Positions 34,799-45,859 are shown, numbered from the stretch's first letter. The stretch is 64,000 bases of DNA from Carnegiea gigantea (GCA_029747015.1 JAKOGI010002208.1:30001-94000); one strand, 5' to 3'. Numbers and translations are program-made. Notes: generated from the sequence alone by a model not told the origin.

Positions 34799-34889
34799 CA
34801 TCAAAGATTGGAGTATAATTGATAGAAGCATTTAATAAACTAACCGTGGATCTAGCTATAGGTGGTCAAGTCTAAAAATAAGAACTCCT

Positions 34890-34901
34890 GCTCTGATACC
34901 A
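34890..34901 (-). other. Primer-binding site, unit 2
   Basis: Minus strand TGGTATCAGAGC, a perfect initiator-Met complement, two bases from the LTR edge at 34904. Confidence 0.8.
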
Positions 34902-34903
34902 AT

Positions 34904-35182
34904 TGGTGGCCTGACTTTGAGTACTTAAATCATCCTATAAGGGGTTGAATAGGGTGATGATAAAAGTCTCAAAATAATCAAACACGAAAAAATAAATGTG
35001 GGCAAGACACGTGTATTTTTTAACGATGTATCTAATAAATGATTTCATCCTGTACTTCCAAAGAGAAAAATTAGTTCCATCAAAGATTGGCATATAATTG
35101 ATAGAAGCATTTAATAAACTACCCGTGGATCTAGCTATAGGCGATCAAGTCTAAAAATAATAGCTCCTGCTCTGATATCAAT
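34904..35182 (-). repeat. Collapsed unit 3: LTR end joined directly to the gag start
   Basis: The first roughly 122 bp match the LTR edge (to TTTTTTAACGA), then the sequence jumps to the gag N-terminal region (ATCTAATAAATGATTTCATCC) and runs through a mutated gag start (ACG) to a primer-binding site at 35169-35180 (one mismatch). About 3.1 kb of a normal unit is missing. Shared bases at the join are only GA. Confidence 0.85.
35169..35180 (-). other. Primer-binding site, unit 3
   Basis: Minus strand TGATATCAGAGC, one mismatch to the initiator-Met complement. Confidence 0.7.
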
Positions 35183-36208
35183 TGGTGGCCCGACTTTGAC
35201 TACTTAAATTACCCTATAAGGGGGTGAATAGGGTGATGATAAAAGTCTCAAAATAATCAAACGCAGAAAAATAAATGTGGGCAAGACACGTATATTTTTT
35301 AATGAGGATAGTCTCAACCAGGCTTAGTCCTCGCCTAGAGTTCCCTAATTCTAGGATTAACCCAATTTTATTAGGAGAGATTACACAACTGTCAAGTGCA
35401 CCTACTCTAAATTCCAAGCCACAATTTGACCCTTCAACAAGTACTTGGCAGAGTTGACGCTTCAACTCTATAATCCTACCCAATTATAACTAGAGCAATA
35501 CAACTCAATAAATTAAGTGAACAAGAGAATAATATTTGCAGGTGTGGCTCTTAGTTCTTGTTCTTTTCTTGTGCTATATCATATGTGCATTCTAGTTGCC
35601 AATTCCTCTCAATTTTATAGCCACGAGGCGTGGGAGATGTTGGAGTAAAACTTGGTAAGCGACCGTTGGACCAAACAAGGAAAGTCAATCTTCTATGTTG
35701 TTTCATGGCCTTGAACCCACTCTTTCAAGCCCTTGAGTTTCGTATTTCTCCTCAACATTTTTCTTTTTATCTTCAATGCCTAATTTCCTTATTTTTTGCA
35801 GAAAATCTTGGATGAGAGAATTGTCTAGAAACTGGTTAATTTTGCAGCATAATCTTTCAAAATGTTATATCAAAAGATAATATCGTATTTTGACAAAATC
35901 TTGACATTTGATAAATATAGAATCATAATCTCGTAATCAAATTGGAATTACAAAATATAATATCATAAAGAGTACATATTCAAATTTGAATTCTAAATCC
36001 TCTCAAAATATTGTGGCAACTTATATCGACTCAATTAAGCAATATACACTAGCATGCCAATATTCACTTATAATCACAACATATTTAAACAATATAAGTT
36101 TCAAGATAATGCAAACACAACATGATGAGTATATTAATTGACCAATACATTTTTGTCTTTCATCAAAACATATTAAAAAACACGTCTTAAGGTTAAGGAA
36201 AGCTGACA
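35183..36208 (-). repeat. LTR B4
   Basis: 1026 bp; left edge TGGTGGCCCG, right edge GCTGACA followed by ATCTCCCGCC. Confidence 0.87.
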
Positions 36209-37419
36209 ATCTCCCGCCTCATGATGAAAGACAAAACCCTACTTACCCATGTGTTTGCAAAATGAATTAGCTTACCCTAATCCTTCTCCCCTTTTTTTAT
36301 TTCATCAAAAAGGTTGCATAAAAAGGGGAAATCCAAAATGCATGTTTCATATGCAATACTTACGGCCTTACACTTAGTACCTTCAGACTTATCCAATGAG
36401 AGCATTAGTACTACGAAATAGGATTCCCTCTTAGTTTATGGAAAATACTCAATATCAAGTAAAACATATAGTCATAGCAGCATTTCAAGACCATATCCCA
36501 AATTAAACTAACTCCCTTTTAAAGAATAAATAATCAAGATTATGCATAGAGTTAGCACGAGATGTTACGATGTATAAAATATAAGCAATTGAGATACACA
36601 AAATAACTCACTCCTTTTTCTATGACACATACAAATAGCAAGTTGATACACATTTATAGCTCTCCCTTGACACATTAATGGTCTCCGCCTCAATATAGCA
36701 CTCATAGAAATAATATAGTGGAAATGATAATATCAAGGTTAATTACTTATGCCAGCACACATTAACTTAATATTCTAATGAGGAACACATAGATGCATGC
36801 GAGAGCATTAATACAAGAATTTTCTCCCTTCAAGAATTAATCAGGGTTATAGAAGAATAATCAAGTAATATAATTTTTTTCTTATAGAAATAAGCAGCAT
36901 CACGTATATACATGTTATAGATCATAACAATTATGGATCCAAAAAAAATCACACACAAGATATCACAAGCGTACAAATAATTACATGTCATACTAGCATA
37001 AAATATGACGTAATATTAATCACGCTCACGTTCAAAGAAAATTAACCAAATTAAAATTCAAAAATTTAAAAATCAAAATTTCTCAGATAGGAAGTAAATC
37101 ATGCAAAGATAACGTTACCTTCCATTTGGTAAGAATTCAAAATTTGATTTCTATTCATGTTGTTGAAATAGAAATTCAAGCCCTTCATTAAGTCACATCA
37201 AATAAAGTTTCTAGTTTCTGCCTACAGTTTAAGGCCTTAAACTGTATTGCAAGACTTGAAATATGCATATTTGATTGATTACCAATTATTTCAATCTTCT
37301 TGGACCATAAAGCAATTTTCATGAATACTTCAACATTTCTCGGGCACCCAATTTCGAAATTTCATGTTTTATTTTCATGTGGTTGTAAAATGCCCTGTAA
37401 AACAAACTCGTACATTTCT
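36209..37419 (-). other. Unit 4 polypurine-tract segment
   Basis: Same organisation as in the other units, but weaker tracts: near 36285 (CTTCTCCCC), near 36510 (ACTCCCTTTT) and near 36660. No coding seen. Confidence 0.5.
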
Positions 37420-38463
37420 CAAAACACATTTAAAAACTTCAGCTCTATAATCGTAATTATTCGCCATAATAGATGACCTTGTTACATTTGGCACCCAAAT
37501 TTTTGTGCAACTAGGACCATTTCTTTTAACAGGACAATGAGTTGAAATATGTCCTATTTTGCCACAATAATTCCAAGTAATAGAAGTCTCACTGTTGTAG
37601 TAAGTCGATTTAACAAAGAAGTTTTTATCACACTTGTTTTTATGGAACGGATTAAAACCGATTCCTCCTTTGTTATTGACATTTTTTGTGTGTCAAGAAT
37701 TTTATTTAAATTCTCTTCTCCTTTGAAAATTTGAAGACAATGTTTTTAAGATCAGCACACTTTGCTTGGAGCTCATATTTTTCTTTCTCAACAAGGACAA
37801 CTTTCTCTTAAAAACTTTTTAAATCATTGGACACCAAATCATTTGATTTTTAACTTCAACATTTTCTTGAGCCCATTCAAAATTCTTTTTCTTCAAATCT
37901 TCAATTTTAGAAATGCGTCCTTCTTGATGTCTAATATAATAAAGTAAGGCTTTTATTAACTTACGTTTAGAATAATTGTGAAGCGAGTCATATACCTCAT
38001 TCGGAATGCCATATTCCATTTCCTCATCTTCTTCTTCATCATCATGTGTGCAAGCATCATCATCATCATTGTCACTTGGATGCCGATCTTTAACTTCTTT
38101 ATTTGTCATTAGACAAAAATGAGTAATCTCTTTTTTGTCAATCAAGTTGCTAAGGATATTACCCCTCCTTGACGAATTGGGATTTTCTTCGCTTGTTTCT
38201 TTGTACAGTAATGTGAGTTTTCTCCAAAGATCTTTAGCTGCCTCACAATAGCAAACGTGGTTAAATATTTCATCATTTAGAGCACATTGCAAAATATATA
38301 AAACTCTAAAATTTTTCTCAAGCATCTCGTAGTCATCTTGAGTGTATTCATTCTTTGGCTTGATAATAGTACTTCCATCTTCTCTTGTCCAATATAGTAC
38401 AAAAGGACCATTTGAAATGAAGTTCCAAAAATAAAAAATGATGGATCTAATAAATGATTTCAT
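37420..38463 (-). pseudogene. gag: Copia-type gag, unit 4, longest open part of the array
   Basis: The open stretch 37819-38463 (214 codons) reads MKSFIRSIIFYFW, then YEMLEKNFRVLYILQCALND, HVCYCEAAKDLWRKLTLLY, the acidic DNDDDDACTHDDEEEDEEM tract and LLYYIRHQEGRISKIEDLKKKNFE. This is the UBN2/copia gag order. The knuckle near 37540-37585 reads WNYCGKIGHISTHC with Trp for the first Cys. The first about 15 codons are missing through a deletion of roughly 44 bp between 38491 and the ATG-bearing sequence GTCATGG. It cannot be translated from its own start. Confidence 0.75.
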
Positions 38464-38539
38464 CCTATACTTCCAAAGAGAAAAATTAGTTAGTCATGGA
38501 TCTAGCTATAGACGGTCAAGTCTTAAAATAATAGCTCCT

Positions 38540-38551
38540 ACTCTGATACCA
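38540..38551 (-). other. Primer-binding site, unit 4
   Basis: Minus strand TGGTATCAGAGT, one mismatch, two bases from LTR B5. Confidence 0.72.
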
Positions 38552-38553
38552 AT

Positions 38554-39291
38554 TGTTAGCCCAGTTTTGACTAGTTAAATCACCCTAGAAGGGAGTGAAT
38601 AGGGTGATGATCAAAGTTTCAAAATAACCAAACACGGAAAAGAAAATGTGGGTAAGACACGCGTATTTTTTAACGAGGTTAGTCTCAATCAGGCTTAATC
38701 TCCACCTAGAGTTCCCTAACTCTAGAATTAATCCAATTTTATTAGGAGGAATTACACAACTGTCGGGTACACCTATTCCAAATTCCAAGGCACAAGTTGA
38801 CCCTTTAACAAGTCCTTGGTAGAGTTAGCCCTTCAACTCTATAATCCCACCCAATTACAACTAGAGCACTACAACTCAATACATTAAGGGTACAAGAGAA
38901 TGATATTTGCATATGTGGCTCTTAGTTCTTGTTCTTTGCCTGTGCTCTATCTTGCGTGCGTTCTAGTTTCCAATTCCTCTCATTTTTATAGCCAAGAGGT
39001 GTTGGAGAGGTTGGAGTAAAACTTGGTAAGCGACCGTTGCACAAAACAAGGAAAGTCGATCTTCTATCTTGTTTCATGGCCTTAAACCCAGTCTTTCAAG
39101 CCCTTGAGTTTCGCAGTTCTCCTCAACATTTTTCTTTTTATCTTGAACAACTAATTTCCTTATATTTTGCGGAAAATCTTGGCTGAGAGAATAATCTAGA
39201 AGCTGGTTAATTTTGCAACACAATCTTTCAAAATGTTATATCAAAGGATAATATCTTATTTCGACAAAATCTTCACATTTTATAAATATAG
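38554..39291 (-). repeat. LTR B5, left part, split by the Sirevirus-like element
   Basis: Left edge TGTTAGCCC. It stops in TTTATAAATATAG, where the nested element begins. The LTR continues at 49682. Confidence 0.87.
39287..39291. repeat. Target duplication, left copy (TATAG), Sirevirus-like element
   Basis: TATAG directly before TGTTGAG, repeated after the right LTR at 49677-49681. Confidence 0.9.
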
Positions 39292-40880
39292 TGTTGAGTT
39301 ATTATATTTAGTTTTGATGATAATAAATCCAAGTGTATGTAAAAATTTGTCCTAGTAATGTTGCTCCAAACACGGTCTCCAAACAGGCCTAACTGGTGTT
39401 TGTGCTCTTTATTATACTAACTGGTTTGCTACATGTGAGAACAAGTCTTCAAAATAGGTTTTACTTGGTGATTCTATATTAAGTCAAGAACACCATCTCG
39501 ACAGTTGATTGTAAGGCATGTTCCTGAACTCTAGCAATGGAAAGAACAACCCCAGCAAACAAGGTGGCCTTGGTGTTCACAGCAGCACCATAAATCTTGG
39601 ACAAGATGACATTCAAAACAAGAAGTCTTGGGTATATAGGTTTTATTTATTTAGACTCTTGTTAATATGCCAATATTGAAAACATCATTTTAAACACCTC
39701 TTGAATCGGTATTTGCGCTAAGTGCTTCAGAACACCAGTTGCGAACAACCCTGCGAACAGGTGCCTAGGGTGTTTCTGAACTGCAGTAGCCACACCCGGT
39801 TATTTTTGAAAATTCATTTTGGTTGGCCAAGATCTCCAGAATACTTTCTTTGAATTTCAAAATTGCTATTTTTCTGGAGAGGATAGTTCTTGAAAATATT
39901 ATGGAGATTTGCGAAAATAGGTTTGGGAGATTTGCCAAATCAAAAGATTCCTATGACTATATTTTCGGATTTGGTAAAAGCTGAAAATCTCTTTAAACCT
40001 CTTCACGGCTATGGGAAGATAAGGGTTATCTTTTAAGATAACAAAATCCCTTATATTTTGGGATAAATTCATCATTAGCCGTTGGAGAATATATTTTGTT
40101 TGCAAATCATTTTCCATACTTAGCTGATTCTGTGGCTTATGACCGTTGGTTTTTGTGTTTAAAAACCTCAGCTTTTTCTCTTCCAGTAGACACACAACAC
40201 ACGAGAAAAGAGCAGATAGAAAACTCAGGTTGAATTTGCTTAAACACAGCTTTTTGAAAAATTCAGGAAAAATCAGAAAACACGGTTTACACTCAAAGAT
40301 TCTTGAGCTTCATTCTGAAAAGCAAGCCGTGACAAGCTGTGTTTGATTTTGAGTTTTCAAACCATTGGCATAATAGGATCTTCATTGTACCTTACATCTG
40401 CTTAGTAAGAAGCACCCCCTGTAAGGTGTTTGTAACCCTGATCTTGAATCAGAAAAGTGAGTGAGTGTGTCCTAGTCGTGTGGACTTGGACGTGTCTAAT
40501 CTTGCGAAGGTTGGACGTGGTGTAACCTGTCTTTGGGAAGAAGGTTACGTGGTTGCAAGTTGTAACAAGGTGTGTTACATTTGTAACGTGTGAAGCCCGT
40601 TAGTGAAAGTGGTTAAATCCTACACGAGGTAGGTCGTGGTTTTTCACACCTCAGTTGGGCTAGAGGTGTTTTCCACGTAAAAATTGTGTGTGCTTTATTT
40701 TCCGCATTTATCTTGGTGATTTTCGCATCTGCAATAATTGAGAACACCCCGTGCAAACAAGCTATCAGGGTGTTTGTCATTTGAGAACAACCTCTACTAG
40801 GGTGTTTGTTATTTACAACGCGAAAATCAGACACCACAATTCACCCCCCCTCTTGTGGTTGTATACTCATGAATTCAACA
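39292..40880 (+). repeat. Left (5') LTR of the Sirevirus-like element
   Basis: 1589 bp, TGTTGAGTT to GAATTCAACA. Nearly identical to the right LTR apart from a cluster of differences at about 40053-40116. It carries four GGGTGTT or AACACCC heptamers. Confidence 0.92.
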
Positions 40881-40882
40881 AG

Positions 40883-40894
40883 TGGTATCAGAGC
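40883..40894 (+). other. Primer-binding site of the Sirevirus-like element
   Basis: TGGTATCAGAGC two bases after the LTR, complementary to initiator tRNA-Met. Confidence 0.9.
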
Positions 40895-40936
40895 AGGTTC
40901 TCTTACAAAAGGTTAACACCTTGAGAGATTCTGAAG

Positions 40937-42415
40937 ATGAGTACCCCACAAGGAATTCTTGAAGGGCAATCCATTACTCGTCCACCCTATTTCAACGGCC
41001 AACATTATAGTTGGTGGAAGAATAGGATGGAGAACTATATTCAGGCAGAAGATTATGAATTATGGATGCTCATCAAGAACGGGCCCCTTGTTCCCACCAA
41101 GGTGCTTGAAGATGGTAAGAAGGTTCCCAAGGAATCCATAGAGTTTGACGCCGAGGACTACAAGAAAATGGAGAAAAATGCCAAGGCCAAAAAGCTTCTA
41201 TATTTTGGCCTAGGACCCGATGAATACACTCGCATCTCTGAGTGTGAATCAGCCCAAGCTATCTGGAATGCTCTGCAAGTTGCTCATGAAGGTACGAGTC
41301 AAGTTAAACAATCTAGAATTGAGCTACTTATGCGACAATATGAGTTGTTTGATATGGGTGATCATGAAACTGTGATGGACATGTATACACGGTTCACCCA
41401 CATCACGAACGAGTTAAAATCCCTGGGAAGATCTTTCACCACTGAAGAGTTGGTGAGGAAAATCCTCAGAATTTTACCTCGCACGTGGGAGGCCAAAGTA
41501 ACAGCCATCCAAGAGGCTAAAGACATGAACAAGATCACCCTCGACGAGTTGATTGGTAATCTCCAGACCTATGAACTCCGAAAGAACTCACAGCAAAAAG
41601 AGGAGCAAAAGAAGGATCGTGGGCTTGCCTTGAAAGCACATGAGGACACTGACTCTGACCTTGAAGATGAAGAAATGGCCCTAATGTCCAGAAAATTCAA
41701 GAAATTCTTCAAAAAGGTCAAGGAAAACAACAAAAGAAAAGACTTCAGCAAGTCCAGAAACACCTCCAAAGAACAGCTCACAGGGTGTTTCAAGTGCGGC
41801 AAACCAGATCACTTAGTCAAGAATTGCCCTCTGCTTCGAGAAGATCAGACGCCCGAACACCCTCGAAAACAGGGTCGAAAACACCCTGTAAACAATTTGG
41901 GCAAGCGATTCTCGAAAGCTATGCTGGCTGCTTGGGGAGATTCCTCTGAGGATGAAGGAGAATCTGAAGCTGAAGAAGGAGTCGTAGCACTTATGGCACA
42001 AAGTGATTCAGATTCAGATGATGAATCAACAATCAGCTTCTCAGATCTCAAGAACAAGGTACATGGTCTTAACAAAGCCACTTTAGAAGAACTTCTATAT
42101 AATTTGATAGACACATGTGCTGATCTAAAAAGAGAAGTTCGTGACCTAGAGCTTGAAAATGAAATTCTTAAAAATGAAAAACTCGGTTTACATGAAAATG
42201 TTAATATACTCAAAGAAAACCTCTTTATAAAAGAAGGAGATTACTCTCGAATAGAGGAAAAACTCTTTGAGGTGGAAGGAATGGTTGAGTCCCTGCTCAA
42301 AGAGAACAAGGGTTTGCATGCTAGTAAAGAAAAACTGGAAACCGAGCTTAGCACAAACAAACGCTGGAACAAATCTTCACAGGCTCTTGCTTGGTTAAAC
42401 ACTCACCACAGTTGA
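40937..42415 (+). CDS. gag: Gag of the Sirevirus-like element
   Basis: 492 codons from MSTPQGILEG. Residues 15-60 (RPPYFNGQHYSWWKNRM) are the DUF4219-type start and about 75-215 are the UBN2 copia gag domain (AIWNALQVAHEGTSQVKQSR, VMDMYTRFTHITNELKSLG). A CCHC knuckle lies at 284-297 (CFKCGKPDHLVKNC). Then come acidic clusters (SSEDEGESEAEE, DSDSDDEST) and a long C-terminal coiled coil (about 375-475). The stop TGA after LNTHHS is in the same frame as the following gag part, at a place where related elements have Trp, so it is a nonsense mutation. The product forms the virus-like particle. The start is 42 bases after the primer-binding site. Confidence 0.9.
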   Translation: MSTPQGILEGQSITRPPYFNGQHYSWWKNRMENYIQAEDYELWMLIKNGPLVPTKVLEDGKKVPKESIEFDAEDYKKMEKNAKAKKLLYFGLGPDEYTRISECESAQAIWNALQVAHEGTSQVKQSRIELLMRQYELFDMGDHETVMDMYTRFTHITNELKSLGRSFTTEELVRKILRILPRTWEAKVTAIQEAKDMNKITLDELIGNLQTYELRKNSQQKEEQKKDRGLALKAHEDTDSDLEDEEMALMSRKFKKFFKKVKENNKRKDFSKSRNTSKEQLTGCFKCGKPDHLVKNCPLLREDQTPEHPRKQGRKHPVNNLGKRFSKAMLAAWGDSSEDEGESEAEEGVVALMAQSDSDSDDESTISFSDLKNKVHGLNKATLEELLYNLIDTCADLKREVRDLELENEILKNEKLGLHENVNILKENLFIKEGDYSRIEEKLFEVEGMVESLLKENKGLHASKEKLETELSTNKRWNKSSQALAWLNTHHS

Positions 42416-42670
42416 AACAAAAAGGGACTTGGGTATAAGCCTAAACGAATAGTTTATCCAATTCATAGAAAGTATGTGGGATTACCTGAAAACATTGTTT
42501 GCTTTCATTGTGGTAAAACTGGTCACTATCGATATTCTTGTCCTTTAAGAAAACATGCCAATGAAAAGAATGAAAGGTATGTGAAACAAATCTGGATTAG
42601 AAAAGATGAGCTTTACATGTCTAAAGGAATGGGACCCAAGTGGATCTGGGTTCCCAAAACTAACCCGTGA
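42416..42670 (+). pseudogene. gag: C-terminal gag part with second zinc knuckle, after the nonsense codon
   Basis: Same frame as gag: KKGLGYKPKR, then CFHCGKTGHYRYSC (a perfect CCHC), then WIRKDELYMSKG and PKTNP before a TGA at 42668-42670. The frame continues after that TGA into FVLQAEVREN and the protease, so gag and pol share one frame separated by this stop. The second TGA may be mutational or a natural gag-pol divider. Confidence 0.8.
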
Positions 42671-42676
42671 TTTGTT

Positions 42677-43546
42677 TTGCAGGCTGAAGTGAGAGAGAAC
42701 AATCCCACAAACAACCCAGCAAACAGGGTAAGAAACACCCTGTCAAACAGATCAGAAAACAACCTTGAAAACAGGCAGCTGTGGTATGTTGATAGTGGGT
42801 GTTCGCGGCACATGACTGGTGAAAGATCAAACTTTCTCTCACTTACAGCTCTGAATGGTGGGAGTGTAGCATTTGGAAACGGCAAGTCTGGGACAATTGT
42901 CGGTATAGGTAATATTGGTAAAACTCTCTCCCATTCAATTGACAATGTGCACTTGGTTGATGGTTTAAAGCACAATTTGCTAAGTGTGTCCCAACTGTGT
43001 GACAAGAACAACCTAGTGGTGTTCTCACGAACACGTTGCTTGGTTGTGAATGACGACACAGGAGATGTTGTGTTGAGGGGGAAGCGATGTCAAAATGTTT
43101 ATAAAGTTTGTATTTCCACTCTTCCCCAAAATAATCTGACTTGTTTAAATGCATTAAATGATGATATAATGCTATGGCACAAGAGACTAGGTCATGCAAG
43201 CCTATCTTTGTTAAACAAACTTGTTTCCAAAGATTTGGTTGTTGGACTACCTTCCATCAAGTTTAATGATGACAAGGTATGTGAAGCTTGTGCAAAAGGC
43301 AAACAAGTCAGATCTTCTTTTAAATCGAAAAAATGTGTAAGCACTACTCGGCCTCTAGAATTATTACACATTGACTTGTGTGGTCCCATGAGGGTAACCA
43401 GTAGAGGTGGGAAAAAGTATGTGCTTGTTGTAGTGGATGATTACTCTCGGTTTACTTGGACCTTGTTTTTGGCATCCAAAGATGAAACCTTTGAGAATTT
43501 TATTGCCTTTCTCAAAAAGGTTGAAAAGAGAGTAGGACACTCTTAA
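42677..43546 (+). CDS. pol: Protease, pre-integrase zinc domain and start of integrase
   Basis: 289 codons, in frame with gag. The aspartic protease active site is DSG at residues 39-41 (LWYVDSGCSRHMTG), the copia form. The GAG-pre-integrase HHCC zinc domain is MLWHKRLGHASLSLLNKL...CEACAKGKQ. The integrase core starts with its first catalytic Asp in LLHIDLCGPM, followed by VVVDDYSRFTW. It ends at a frame change near 43535-43546 just before the second catalytic Asp. Confidence 0.88.
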   Translation: MQAEVRENNPTNNPANRVRNTLSNRSENNLENRQLWYVDSGCSRHMTGERSNFLSLTALNGGSVAFGNGKSGTIVGIGNIGKTLSHSIDNVHLVDGLKHNLLSVSQLCDKNNLVVFSRTRCLVVNDDTGDVVLRGKRCQNVYKVCISTLPQNNLTCLNALNDDIMLWHKRLGHASLSLLNKLVSKDLVVGLPSIKFNDDKVCEACAKGKQVRSSFKSKKCVSTTRPLELLHIDLCGPMRVTSRGGKKYVLVVVDDYSRFTWTLFLASKDETFENFIAFLKKVEKRVGHS

Positions 43547-43750
43547 TTAGCTTGAGATCTGATCATGGAATTGAGTTTGAAAATACAAGTTTTATCAACT
43601 ATTGTAATGAACATGGTGTTGATCATAACTTCTCAGCTCCAAGAACACCCCAACAAAATGGGTGGTTGAGCGCAAAAATCGCACCCTGGAAGACATGACC
43701 AGAACAATGCTTATTGCTAGTGGTCTTCCTAGGTATTTTGGGCAGAAGCA
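43547..43750 (+). pseudogene. pol: Integrase core, frame-broken segment
   Basis: In other frames the sequence reads LRSDHGIEFE with the second catalytic Asp, then NFSAPRTPQQNG and, after a 1-base loss near 43665, VERKNRTLEDM with the catalytic Glu. Another 1-base loss near 43738 precedes the next open frame. All three catalytic residues (D, D, E) are still encoded, but across three frames. Confidence 0.82.
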
Positions 43751-44623
43751 TTGAACACCTCATGTTACATTATAAATAGATGCATGATCAGACCCATGTT
43801 GAATAAAACTCCTTATGAACTTTTCAAAGGCAGAAAACCCAATATTACGCACCTAAGGACATTTGGTTGTAGGTGTTTTGTGCATAATAATGGGAAGGAT
43901 GCCTTAGGAAAGTTTGACCCTAGGAGTGATGAGGCAATATTCCTTGGCTATTCTTCTCACAGCAAGGCATACAAAGTCTTTAACAAAAGAACCTTGTGTG
44001 TTGAGGAAAGTGTGCATGTGCTTTTTAATGAATCTAACGTGTTGAGTGAGAATGATGCACAGGAAGATGAACTTGAATTAGGTCTTGTTCGAAAAGAAGT
44101 GTTGCTCCAAGATAAACGAGGTAAGAACACCATGGAGAAAACAACTCCTGAAGGTGTTCCTCAGAACAGCAGGCAAGGTGAACACCAAACAGGGGAAAAC
44201 ACCGCTGAACCCTGTTCGGAACCGTGTTCTTCAGGAATAGACTTACAAACATGTGCAGAAACAGGCTCGGGAGATGATCGTAAGCATTATGTTACGACTA
44301 GAGTAGAGCATGGGTCTGTGGATCCTCTTACTCCACGACCATGGAAGCACCATAGTTCGCACCCTCTTGATCAAATCTTGTCAGATATTAATACTGGAGT
44401 GCAAACTAGATCTAAGCTAAAGAATTTTTGTGCTTTCTATACTTTTCTTTCTAACATTGAGCCAAAAAGTGTGAATGAAGCTCTTGCAGATTCAGATTGG
44501 ATCACGGCTATGCAAGAAGATCTTCATCAATTTGAGAGAAACAAAGTATGGCACCTTGTACCTAAACCTGCAGAGAGAACAATCATTGAAACCAAGTGGG
44601 TGTTCCGAGAACAAACTGGATGA
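43751..44623 (+). pseudogene. pol: Integrase C-terminal part, linker and start of reverse transcriptase
   Basis: 290 codons: ALNTSCYIINRCM-type end of the integrase core (from NTSCYIINR), LRTFGCRCFVHN, FLGYSSHSKAYKVFN, then a variable linker rich in AACA/TGTTC words. The RVT_2 reverse transcriptase begins at [19 protein letters not shown]. The frame breaks at 44605-44615 in KWVFRE through one inserted base. Confidence 0.85.
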
Positions 44624-45716
44624 GTCAGGAACAGTCACTAGGAACAAGGCACGGCTGGTTGTACAAGGATACAATCAAGAAGAAGGGATCGATTATGAAG
44701 AAACCTTTGCACCAGTTGCTAGAATTGAGGCTATTCGAATCTTAATAGCCTTTGCAGCTCATATGGAAATCAAGCTATATCAAATGGATGTTAAAAGTGC
44801 ATTCCTAAACGGATACCTTAAAGAAGAGGTGTATGTCAAACAACCCCCTGGTTTTGAAAATGGTGATTTTCCAAATCATGTTTTTAAACTTGACAAGGCA
44901 CTTTATGGTTTAAAACAAGCTCCAAGAGCTTGGTATGAACGGTTGTCAAGTTTTTTACTTGAAAATGATTTTAGAAGAGGCAAGGTAGACAATACCTTGT
45001 TTCTAAAATCTAAGGGGGAACATTTTTTGATTGTCCAAATATATGTTGATGATATTATATTTGGTGCAACTCATCATGATTTATGCAATGAATTTTCAAA
45101 TATGATGAGGAGTGAGTTTGAGATGAGCATGATGGGTGAGCTTAATTTTTTCTTAGGCTTACAAATCAAGCAAACTCCAAACGGCACCATGATCCATCAG
45201 CAAAAGTATATCAAGGAGTTACTTAAGCGTTTTGGGATGGAGTCAGCCAAACCCATAGACACTCCTATTTCTCCTTCAACCAAGTTGGTTATGGATGATG
45301 GGAGTCCCTCAGTTGAGGAGAAACTCTATAGGGGTATGATTGGGTCACTCTTATACCTAACCGCTAGTAGACCTGATATTGTTTTTAGTGTTGGTTTATG
45401 TGCCCGTTTTCAGGCTAACCCTAAGGAAACTCATCTTAAGGCTATTAAACGGATACTAAGGTATTTGAAACATACACCCAATTTAGCTTTATGGTATCCT
45501 AAAGGTTGCAATTTTGATCTTGTTGGATATGCTGACGCTGACTATGCTGGATTCCTAGTTGATAGAAAGAGTACCTCAGTCTTGTGTGCTATTATGATTA
45601 ATTATGAAGACGGCTGCCTTGGGAGATGGAGAAAGAGTATTCATGATAGACCTTGGAATGAGAGAAGCATGTTCAAGAACAGATGGCTCGAACAGGTATG
45701 CCTTGATTGTCATTAA
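44475..45716 (+). CDS. pol: Reverse transcriptase and truncated RNase H of the Sirevirus-like element
   Basis: The family sequence is in this frame from about 44617 ([16 protein letters not shown]). Reverse transcriptase shows [42 protein letters not shown] and the catalytic [10 protein letters not shown]. RNase H begins at [17 protein letters not shown] (first catalytic Asp) and then stops resembling the family at about 45577. The expected remaining roughly 110 residues, including the other catalytic residues, are missing. The last about 45 codons are unrelated. The upstream 140 bases of this open frame overlap the previous frame and are not coding in the family sense. Confidence 0.88.
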   Translation: MKLLQIQIGSRLCKKIFINLRETKYGTLYLNLQREQSLKPSGCSENKLDESGTVTRNKARLVVQGYNQEEGIDYEETFAPVARIEAIRILIAFAAHMEIKLYQMDVKSAFLNGYLKEEVYVKQPPGFENGDFPNHVFKLDKALYGLKQAPRAWYERLSSFLLENDFRRGKVDNTLFLKSKGEHFLIVQIYVDDIIFGATHHDLCNEFSNMMRSEFEMSMMGELNFFLGLQIKQTPNGTMIHQQKYIKELLKRFGMESAKPIDTPISPSTKLVMDDGSPSVEEKLYRGMIGSLLYLTASRPDIVFSVGLCARFQANPKETHLKAIKRILRYLKHTPNLALWYPKGCNFDLVGYADADYAGFLVDRKSTSVLCAIMINYEDGCLGRWRKSIHDRPWNERSMFKNRWLEQVCLDCH

Positions 45717-45816
45717 TGTATGCTGCCTGCTTAAATTCTAGGTGTTTCCTAGGTGGCCCTTCATAACGGGTAGGGAGTTTAAAAACCCCCTTTGCGTGTG
45801 TCTGTTTTCCCGTCTT

Positions 45817-45859
<43 letters not shown>

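Larger units (their letters stand above)
22320..34847 (-). pseudogene. gag: Copia-type gag, unit 2, split by the Tekay-type element
   Basis: The gag sequence lies in 22320-23347 and 34799-34847; the 11.4-kb Tekay-type element and one copy of AGTTC lie between. The break falls in the TNFSLWKC region. The start codon is ACG (34845-34847). A frame at 22778-23131 retains the acidic NDDDDACTSDDEEEEEMEYDI tract and the DEVYDSLHNYSK region. The knuckle has Trp for its first Cys, as in unit 1. Confidence 0.72.
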
